A DNA stretch of 9,851 nucleotides from positions 1 to 9,851 of the forward strand of contig JAEYTL010000057.1 of assembly GCA_023434025.1 (NCBI GenBank), read 5' to 3'. Below, in pieces: positions 4,708 through 9,851 of the stretch; the first letter of the stretch is position 1, and each line of letters begins with the position of its first letter. Both the position numbers and the translations under genes were made by a program. The notes under the pieces were generated by a model. That model saw only the letters and a program-made list of their open reading frames with translations. It did not search any database and was not told the DNA's origin. The stretch is from Bacteroidota bacterium. Its GTDB lineage: Bacteria; Bacteroidota; Bacteroidia; Flavobacteriales; Flavobacteriaceae.

Positions 4708-7215
4708 TCACCCGTCCGCCATCGTGATGCCGGTGAGGTACTTATGGCGGTCAGCATCATTGCGCGGGAGCAACCTCAGGAGAGAGAGGTTCACGTCTCT
4801 GAGCCGATCCCAGTCGCGCTCTTGGATCGCGTGCTTCCCCCCCTCGACCAGAAGACGCGCCTGGGCTTGGTCGTTGTAGCGGCTTGACTGGTCGCCCGTG
4901 AGGTGCCCGAACATTGCGGTCAGGAAGTCCGGGGTTCTCCAGAGAACACTTGCCCGAACGCCCTCAACCATTTCAAGGGCAGCTTCAAGGTCTCGCGCGG
5001 CCCGTTCCAAGGTCGCTCTCTCCGCAGCCCTCTTTGCATCAGCGAATCGTGAGCGATCAAAGTCGCTGCCGTTCTCCGTGACCAGTTTCTCAACTTCACC
5101 GAGCGAGGTCTCCAACTCCGCCGTAAGCCGCGCGATGGACGTATCACGGGTGGTCGCATCAACATCCTGCGCCAGCCTGCGCAGCGCGTCTTCCAACTGG
5201 TATCGCTTGTCTCTTGCGTCATCCTCGGGGAGTGCCGAGGCCTCCAGGCTTAACTGCTCCGCCTTGTCGCGCATTTCATCCAGCTTCGCCGCAAGTTCGA
5301 AATTCTCAGCCGCCTCACACTCTTCGAGCCGCTCCCCAATATCGTCAATCAGGGTACTGGAGCGATTCAGAAGCACGTCGACCGGCACGTTGCGCTCAAG
5401 CTGTTTGAAGGTGTCCGCGAAGATTTTGTCGATGGTCTCCAACTCCACTGTCGCCTTGACTGCACGGTCTTCTGTCATCTCGATGAGGACGTTGAGTGGT
5501 GCACCTTTGCGCAAGTCGGAAACCAGGCCACTCCCGTCAATGCGGATGGTGCCGATATGGCGTGCGATGTGCGATGACTCGCGGTGATTTCCCTCATACA
5601 CGCTGACATGAATGACCTCTGTCTTGGAGCCTTTGGCCACCGCTCTCGTCGACAGCAGGCTAATGGACTTGCGTGCGGGGAGGATGGTCCCTCTACGAAA
5701 AACCAGCGTCAGATCGTTCCGGCCTTCCGCCACATTGTCGGTCAAGAGGCAGATGTCCTCTGGCAGTGGCTGACCCTGAATGACACTCTTCCCTTGTGCG
5801 ATGCGTACCTCGGTCAACCCTACATCGAGCCGCTCACCCTTCGCATTGGCGACGGTGAACTCGAAAACGTTGTAGGCATCGGGTTCTAGGAGGAGGTCTT
5901 CGGTGATTCTGGCCGTGAGCGGCTTCGTGCCCGTGTCGTAGCCCCCGTCCGTGCGACGGAGCCGGTACGTCATTCCGCGAGTGTCGCCCGTAACCTTTGC
6001 TGCGAAGAGCTCCTCCCGTTCGCGCGAGAGGGGAGGGTAGTGTGCCTTGACGGTGATGCCGTGACTTGGTGCCGCCGCAGATGGGTTCGCCCCGATGCTG
6101 ACCGGCTTCGACGCCGCGTAATAGGCGGCCCCGACTGCGATCGCGGTAACCGGATCGATGTCCCAGTTGGTCTTTACGCCAAGGAGTTCTCCGACACGCT
6201 TTCGAACCAGAGGGATGAAGGTGGAGCCACCGACAAGGAGGATGAACTTCAGATCTCTTGGCGCTATGTTGTTGCGCGTCATCACCTTCCGGACCAGTTC
6301 AACCGTGCGGTCGACCAAAGGTGTGACCAAGGCCTCGAACTCGGATCGCGTGATCGCGATTGGCTCGACAGGACGAGGCCCATTGACCGACGGGAATGTC
6401 AGGCCGTCGATCTCTGCGCTCGTTCTCGTCGATAGCTCTTTCTTCGCTTCCTCCGCCCTATACATCGCCGCGCGGTAGAGGTGGTGGTACTTTCCTGAAC
6501 GGCTCGTGAATGCAGCTTCGATGTCGCCGGGCAAGTCAAACTGGGCCGCAAGCTTTGGAATGACCAACTTCTCAACGATGAGCGCGTCGAAGTCGGTGCC
6601 ACCCAGATAGTTGTCGCCCTCATGATCGATCACTCGGAGGTCCCGATCCTTCATTTCCACGAGCGCGGCGTCGAATGTGCCGCCGCCCAGGTCATAGACC
6701 AACCACCGCCCTTCCAGCGCGTCCCCTTTGATCTTGTTCGCGTAGGCAAGGCTCGCGGCGATCGGCTCCTGGAGCAAGCTGACCTGCTTGAAGCCCGCCA
6801 ACTCGCCCGCAGCCATGGTTGCATTGGATTGGACAGTGTCGAACGACGCAGGGATGGTGATCACCGCCGCCTCGAGATCGGCGCCGTCGTAGTGCGTGGC
6901 CCGGAGCTCCTTCAATACCTCCGCCGACAGCTCCACCGGCGACAGATCCCGCCCGGTTGAGACGAACTTGTAGCGTTCGCTCGTGCCCATCTTCCGCTTG
7001 AACGCCATCGCCACGTTCTCGGGGTCGCCCTCCTTGACTGCGCTGCGTGCCTTCTCCCCGACGTCGATGCGGCTCTTCCTGATCCAAACAGCCGAAGGGA
7101 GCGTGTCCTTGAACGTAAGACTGTTCTTGCGGACCTCGACGTTGCCTTCTTGGAAGACAGCGAGGAGAGAGTTGGTCGTACCGAGGTCGATGCCGACGTT
7201 GATCATGCGGTTCAT
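4708..7215 (-). CDS. Divergent Hsp70-family chaperone with inserted domain
   Basis: 835 aa, against about 640 for DnaK. The ATPase domain is intact: phosphate-1 GIDLGTTNS (8-16), TIPASF (120-125), phosphate-2 DLGGGTFD (175-182), GGTDFD (206-210 region) and adenosine motif LVGGSTFIPLV (327-337). The substrate-binding beta domain is recognisable from RRGTILPARKS (about 507) to ATVELE (about 593). Between GGST and TILP lie about 181 residues, against about 75 in E. coli DnaK, and the hydrophobic linker VLLLD is missing, so roughly 105 residues are inserted, predicted beta-rich. The C-terminal 240 residues are long charged helices (coiled coil), ending in a WRTPDFL segment and a helical QARLLVEGGKHAI tail instead of DnaK's lid and acidic tail. 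Start: ATG 7215 with GGGAGG 7 nt upstream; the ATG at 7254 overlaps the previous gene. Last gene of a three-gene operon, 13 nt after its neighbour's stop. Probably a specialised Hsp70, not the housekeeping DnaK. Confidence 0.93.
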   Translation of the reverse strand: MNRMINVGIDLGTTNSLLAVFQEGNVEVRKNSLTFKDTLPSAVWIRKSRIDVGEKARSAVKEGDPENVAMAFKRKMGTSERYKFVSTGRDLSPVELSAEVLKELRATHYDGADLEAAVITIPASFDTVQSNATMAAGELAGFKQVSLLQEPIAASLAYANKIKGDALEGRWLVYDLGGGTFDAALVEMKDRDLRVIDHEGDNYLGGTDFDALIVEKLVIPKLAAQFDLPGDIEAAFTSRSGKYHHLYRAAMYRAEEAKKELSTRTSAEIDGLTFPSVNGPRPVEPIAITRSEFEALVTPLVDRTVELVRKVMTRNNIAPRDLKFILLVGGSTFIPLVRKRVGELLGVKTNWDIDPVTAIAVGAAYYAASKPVSIGANPSAAAPSHGITVKAHYPPLSREREELFAAKVTGDTRGMTYRLRRTDGGYDTGTKPLTARITEDLLLEPDAYNVFEFTVANAKGERLDVGLTEVRIAQGKSVIQGQPLPEDICLLTDNVAEGRNDLTLVFRRGTILPARKSISLLSTRAVAKGSKTEVIHVSVYEGNHRESSHIARHIGTIRIDGSGLVSDLRKGAPLNVLIEMTEDRAVKATVELETIDKIFADTFKQLERNVPVDVLLNRSSTLIDDIGERLEECEAAENFELAAKLDEMRDKAEQLSLEASALPEDDARDKRYQLEDALRRLAQDVDATTRDTSIARLTAELETSLGEVEKLVTENGSDFDRSRFADAKRAAERATLERAARDLEAALEMVEGVRASVLWRTPDFLTAMFGHLTGDQSSRYNDQAQARLLVEGGKHAIQERDWDRLRDVNLSLLRLLPRNDADRHKYLTGITMADG

Positions 7216-7222
7216 CTCAGTT

Positions 7223-7228
7223 CCTCCC
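7223..7228 (-). promoter_or_regulatory. Shine-Dalgarno fixing the Hsp70 start
   Basis: Minus-strand GGGAGG is followed by the 7-nt spacer AACTGAG and the ATG at 7215. It lies just before the upstream gene's stop is cleared, a typical intercistronic arrangement. It decides against the in-frame ATG at 7254. Confidence 0.8.
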
Positions 7229-7630
7229 TCACGCTTGCTTAGGTTCATCAACAAGCACAGAGCCTCTTTGTACGGTAATGCTTTGACCGAAAACCTTCAG
7301 CTTAATGACGGGCCGAAGAACCTCAGTGATGACGAGCCGGTCCGACAGGGGTGCGAGCAACTCGGCATCGATGTCTGCGCGGCGGCCGTCGTATGGCTCG
7401 TTGATCGGGTCCTCGACGTATAGCCCGGCAGCCCCTAAGGCGCCGTCCAGTCGTATCGGAAGCGACAGGTTTGACGCCAAGTGCTCCTCGATCCGAGCTA
7501 TGTTGCGGTTCACATTACTGGCATCGGCCGTCACGCGCAGCTTCTTCTTCATCTCGTGAAGCTGATTCAGTGTGTACACGTAGCTGCGAACGAGCTCCGC
7601 AAACTCCCGCTGATGAGTGATCTGCATCAT
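7229..7630 (-). CDS. Small coiled-coil protein, putative Hsp70 partner
   Basis: 133 aa from the ATG at 7630; the next codon is also ATG (7627). The N-terminal half is a long charged helix, from about residue 5 to 50 (QREFAELVRSYVYTLNQLHE, then a Lys-rich turn and NVNRNIARIEEHL). The C-terminal third is beta-rich (VLRPVIKLKVFGQSITVQRG, about 104-123). No signal peptide or transmembrane segment. It is not a family I can name. Position between a J-like protein and an Hsp70, small size, and a helix followed by a beta module resemble the build of the nucleotide-exchange factor GrpE, but I see no GrpE signature, so that role is speculation. It starts 5 nt after the stop of the gene before it and ends 13 nt before the Hsp70 ATG. 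The upstream reading frame (7631-7705) overlaps the previous gene and is not used. Confidence 0.8.
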   Translation of the reverse strand: MMQITHQREFAELVRSYVYTLNQLHEMKKKLRVTADASNVNRNIARIEEHLASNLSLPIRLDGALGAAGLYVEDPINEPYDGRRADIDAELLAPLSDRLVITEVLRPVIKLKVFGQSITVQRGSVLVDEPKQA

Positions 7631-7635
7631 TATGC

Positions 7636-8898
7636 TCACTTGCAGTGGCTCAAGGCAAAAAGGATTATCCCGATGATTCCGACAACCCAGAAGATCTCCG
7701 CACAACCGTTGCCTGTCGTCACCGGCTGCGACGCGAGAAGTGCGGTGTCCGCCTTGATCAACTCTCGAGTGGCCACGCCAGCGTTAACGCTCGACGCGAG
7801 ATCAAGAACCGGCCGTGCAAGGTCCTTCAGCCCACCACAGTTCCAGCATGCCACCGAGATCATCCGAAGCAGGCCGGCGACTCTGTCTCGAAAATCCTTG
7901 TCATCTTTTCCGTTGCCGACGTTGTTGACGAATACAACCATCGCCTGTCCGCTGTTGATGAGTTGCTGCACCCGCTCGCGGTAAGGCGTGGAGCGTGGAA
8001 GGCTCTTGCCACTGTCGGTCAGTTCAGACTTTGCCAGTTCCAGCAAGAGTTTTAGCGCGGCATCGACCTGAGGGGTGGGTCGATTGTCTTGCGCTTTTCG
8101 CAGTTCGACAGCTTCTTTCTGAATATGCGATTGACTAGAGGTGCCGGAGGCTGCGACGGTCGCGAGGTCAATCAGAGCACGCGGAATCGCAGGGTCGTCG
8201 ATGTCACCGTTGTGCACAGCTACCGAGAGAGCTCGCAATGCGGTCGCGAGCTTGGTCTTTTCAGGTGAGAAAGACTGCGGCAACGCTCCAACGGCACGAT
8301 ACATCGCGCTTTGAGACAGATGACCTTTCAATGACGGTTTCTTGCCCCGATCCCAGCCCTCACGATCCTCCCGGATCTGCGCAACAGCGGCTTCGATCTC
8401 TTCTCGAATCGGCGCGAACACGGGACCGCGTAATGCCGGTGAGTCACGGTCGACGGCCTCGGCAACCGGGCTGATTGCGAGCCCGTCCCGTCGCTGCTTC
8501 CAATGGAGGTCGACGACGGCTCGTAAGCGTTTGGTCCACAGCCGTTCGAAAGTTTCGTGGCCCGAGAGCTTCGCCAAGGCGCTCAATGAAGCCGCAAGTC
8601 GCTCGCATGATTCTTTGTTTTGTGGTAGTTCACCGTCGGTCAGTAGTACTCGAGCTGGCCCGGTCCCGCTGACTCGAAGCAAATAGCGCCGGGCGTCGGG
8701 GTCCTCTAGCAATTCGAAAGCTGCGAGAACATCTGCCTTGGAGACCTCAGTCCGTCCAGCACGAAGTACAGGTGCCTCCGCGAGCTCAAACTCAGCTAGC
8801 CAGTGCTTCCGCCGCTTTTTCCTGTACCCAGAGTCATCCAGGCTATCAGCCGATAAGCCCAGTGTCCCTAGAGGTTCGAAATCTATTGCGGTCGACAA
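7636..8898 (-). CDS. Tail-anchored protein with degenerate J-like N-terminus
   Basis: 420 aa from a TTG at 8898; first gene of the Hsp70 operon. Residues about 6-75 follow a J-domain in outline: an LGTLGLSADSLDD stretch, a basic helix YRKKRRKHWLAEF where HPD would fall (here HWL), and a closing helix AAFELLEDPDARRYLL like the AYEVLSDPEKR end of J-domains. Without HPD it should not stimulate Hsp70 ATPase in the usual way. A helical middle follows. Two copies of a module are visible: LRALSVAVHN..IDLATVAAS (about 221-250) and LLRMISVACWN..LDLASSVNA (about 343-373). The protein ends in a hydrophobic helix (about 402-417, FWVVGIIGIILFAL) and four more residues, a C-terminal tail anchor. Start choice: GGGGG 5 nt before the TTG; a GTG at 8910 is also possible, while the ATG at 9051 adds Arg/Gly-rich sequence that looks untranslated. 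Probably holds the chaperone complex at the membrane. Confidence 0.85.
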   Translation of the reverse strand: MSTAIDFEPLGTLGLSADSLDDSGYRKKRRKHWLAEFELAEAPVLRAGRTEVSKADVLAAFELLEDPDARRYLLRVSGTGPARVLLTDGELPQNKESCERLAASLSALAKLSGHETFERLWTKRLRAVVDLHWKQRRDGLAISPVAEAVDRDSPALRGPVFAPIREEIEAAVAQIREDREGWDRGKKPSLKGHLSQSAMYRAVGALPQSFSPEKTKLATALRALSVAVHNGDIDDPAIPRALIDLATVAASGTSSQSHIQKEAVELRKAQDNRPTPQVDAALKLLLELAKSELTDSGKSLPRSTPYRERVQQLINSGQAMVVFVNNVGNGKDDKDFRDRVAGLLRMISVACWNCGGLKDLARPVLDLASSVNAGVATRELIKADTALLASQPVTTGNGCAEIFWVVGIIGIILFALSHCK

Positions 8899-8903
8899 AC
8901 ATG

Positions 8904-8908
8904 CCCCC
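8904..8908 (-). promoter_or_regulatory. G-rich ribosome site supporting the TTG start
   Basis: GGGGG stands 5 nt before TTG 8898 and about 16 nt downstream of the candidate -10 box, giving a short, coherent leader. It is an imperfect Shine-Dalgarno and does not rule out the GTG at 8910. Confidence 0.35.
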
Positions 8909-8923
8909 ACTTGTTCGGGCGGC

Positions 8924-8951
8924 AGGATATCAGAACCAGTCAGCCCTGCAA
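8924..8951 (-). promoter_or_regulatory. Putative promoter of the Hsp70 operon
   Basis: Minus-strand TTGCAG (8946-8951) and TATCCT (8924-8929) are 16 bp apart and lie 26 bp upstream of the TTG start. It would leave the upstream ATG at 9051 untranscribed, in agreement with the start choice. No CIRCE element (TTAGCACTC inverted repeat) or other classical heat-shock operator is visible. Confidence 0.3.
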
Positions 8952-9082
8952 CCCCCAATGGCCGTCGGGGGGGGCGGAATCTCCTTCCGACCGTTCCGCT
9001 CTGGAAAAGGTAGCGGTTGGACGCCCGACGCGGCCCCGCCCCCAAGTTCACCGACGATCACCCCCGCGTCCAAAGCCCAGCG

Positions 9083-9116
9083 CACCAACTTCCCAGAGCG
9101 GAAGTTGGTGGCACGA
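9083..9116 (+). repeat. REP-like palindrome 3
   Basis: CACCAACTTCC (9083-9093) and GGAAGTTGGTG (9100-9110) form a perfect 11-bp stem around the loop CAGAGC, followed by GGCACGA (one mismatch to the GGCACGG foot). The stem bases differ from palindromes 1 and 2 yet remain fully paired. It lies about 130 bp upstream of the Hsp70 operon's candidate promoter. A stunted relative, TTCCGCTCTGGAA (8994-9006), sits in the opposite orientation about 77 bp away. Confidence 0.75.
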
Positions 9117-9851
9117 GAGGGACATCGGTCACCCGCGCCCACTCACGCCGCCACCCCCAGCCCTCCACCCCCACCCAGCGCCGCCCTCTCGCCCTTTTCC
9201 GGGAAGTTGAGGCTGGCGTGCACGCCGAAGAGCTCGCGGGGTCAGCGTTGTCGCAGGCGCGGGCGGCTTCGTCTGGTCCTGGCCCGGGTCGGCATCTTTT
9301 GCGCGTTCGCCGCGGCGTGCAGGGATCTACGCGGCGGCCCGACCGATCGGCGGCGATCGGCGCGAGGCCCGTCAGGTCATTCGTGCGGCCCGGCGGATCA
9401 CCGAATGGACCCATTCTGCTCCTGCGCAAGCCTGTTTTGCTCCCGCACAGGCCGGTTTTGCTCCCGCACAGGCCGGTTTTGCTCCCGCGCAGGCCGATTT
9501 TGCTCCCGCTCAGGCCGGTTTTGCTCCCGCGCAGGCCGGTTTTGTTCCCGCGCAGGCCGGTTTTGCTCCCACTCAGGCCGGTTTTGTTCCCGCGCAGGCC
9601 GGTTTCAGAGCGCGTCAAGCCCCCCGAACCGCGTTCTAAGGCTTCCAAACAGGTTTTTGCCCTCCCACGACCTCCGGCCCACCCCCCCAACCGCCTTGTG
9701 CGCACAACCCATGCCGCTCTGCTGAGCCCCCCCACGTTTTCCAGAACTTTTTTTCCCCCACCAATCACAGCCCCAAACCCACCACCCCCGCGCTGTAAGT
9801 CCCCAAACGCGCGCACAAACCCGGTGCCCCGCCCCCTTGGGTAGAGAGCAC
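9117..9851. other. Right-end region without a convincing gene
   Basis: About 735 bp. Besides the 21-bp array, the plus strand has an open frame from after a TGA at 9208-9210 to a TAA at 9637-9639 (142 codons) with no ATG, GTG or TTG in frame; it includes an REARQVIRAARRITEW stretch directly before the heptads. Long open frames on both strands (plus 8772-9725 and 9017-9844, minus 9058-9816) come from high GC and the 21-bp period. After 9640 the plus strand is pyrimidine-rich with C- and T-runs; I see no tRNA, terminator or gene there. Confidence 0.5.
9410..9598. repeat. Nine-unit 21-bp tandem repeat (right array)
   Basis: Units begin at 9410, 9431, 9452, 9473, 9494, 9515, 9536, 9557 and 9578, followed by a partial copy CCGGTTT at 9599. 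The unit core is CCGGTTTTGCTCCCG followed by a CAGG end. Units 2-9 differ at only a few positions (4, 10, 15 and 17 of the unit), whereas unit 1 is more diverged. The TTTT tract is intact in units 2-9, so eight T-tracts recur every 21 bp, two helical turns. Three frames on the plus strand and at least one on the minus strand stay open; one plus frame reads (A/V)PAQAGF heptads. There are no unique spacers, so it is not a CRISPR array. Confidence 0.9.

Noticed and set aside
3680..4727. Plus-strand frames 3680-4309 and 3987-4727 inside fumC
   Set aside because: Ser/Pro/Ala- and Arg/Pro-rich frame-shift shadows of fumC, which is an unmistakable gene.
7216..7254. Upstream ATG at 7254 for the Hsp70 gene
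   Set aside because: It overlaps the preceding gene; the ATG at 7215 has a strong GGGAGG at the right spacing and sits just before the GIDLGTTNS motif.
8899..9051. ATG at 9051 for the first operon gene
   Set aside because: The added 51 residues are Arg/Gly/Pro-rich and look untranslated; a promoter-like pair lies inside that segment.
8899..9051. CIRCE or similar heat-shock operator for the Hsp70 operon
   Set aside because: No TTAGCACTC-type inverted repeat is present upstream of the operon.
9410..9598. CRISPR array
   Set aside because: Units are contiguous 21-bp copies with no unique spacers and no cas genes nearby.
8772..9725. Plus-strand 317-aa frame with FCSRAGR heptads
   Set aside because: It overlaps the well-supported minus-strand operon gene and its promoter, and is low-complexity throughout.
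9058..9816. Minus-strand 252-aa frame with KTGLRGS heptads
   Set aside because: Openness follows from the 21-bp period; variable repeat positions are mostly amino-acid changing in this frame and the flanks look non-coding.

Overview
High-GC bacterial DNA. Two-GYF-domain membrane proteins, CxxCxGxG zinc motifs, GC-saturated codon use in the housekeeping gene and abundant intergenic palindromes suggest a planctomycete-like (possibly Phycisphaerae) organism. That assignment is an inference; no rRNA or marker gene is present to confirm it.

Layout, left to right. (1) Positions 19-194: a degenerate 21-bp tandem repeat running in from the left edge. (2) 198-2057, minus: a 619-aa membrane protein with two GYF_2-like domains, one transmembrane helix, a coiled coil and two DnaJ-type zinc motifs. 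Its upstream region holds a promoter-like pair overlapped by a 16-bp perfect palindrome. (3) 2058-2437: intergenic, with two REP-like hairpins in inverted orientation and a third, imperfect stem-loop. (4) 2438-2938, minus: an unrecognised 166-aa protein. (5) 3043-4656, plus: class II fumarase with a basic N-terminal extension, the only obvious core-metabolism gene. (6) 8898-4708, minus: a tight three-gene operon made of a tail-anchored protein with a degenerate J-like N-terminus, a small coiled-coil protein and a divergent 835-aa Hsp70. (7) 9052-9851: no convincing gene; a third hairpin of the same family and a nine-unit 21-bp tandem repeat.

The most interesting theme is a non-canonical Hsp70 module. 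The operon order is membrane-anchored J-like protein, small helical/beta protein, then an Hsp70 with about 105 extra residues between its ATPase and substrate-binding domains. Across fumC lies a second membrane protein ending in DnaJ-type zinc motifs. Together these could form a membrane-associated chaperone system, with the small protein possibly acting as a cofactor. Only the Hsp70 and the zinc motifs are directly recognisable; the rest is inference.

The second theme is repeat biology. A palindrome family has a conserved CAGRGC loop, stems that vary while staying paired, and a GGCACGG foot. The same heptamer is amplified in the left-hand array, and copies lie upstream of both chaperone-related transcription units.
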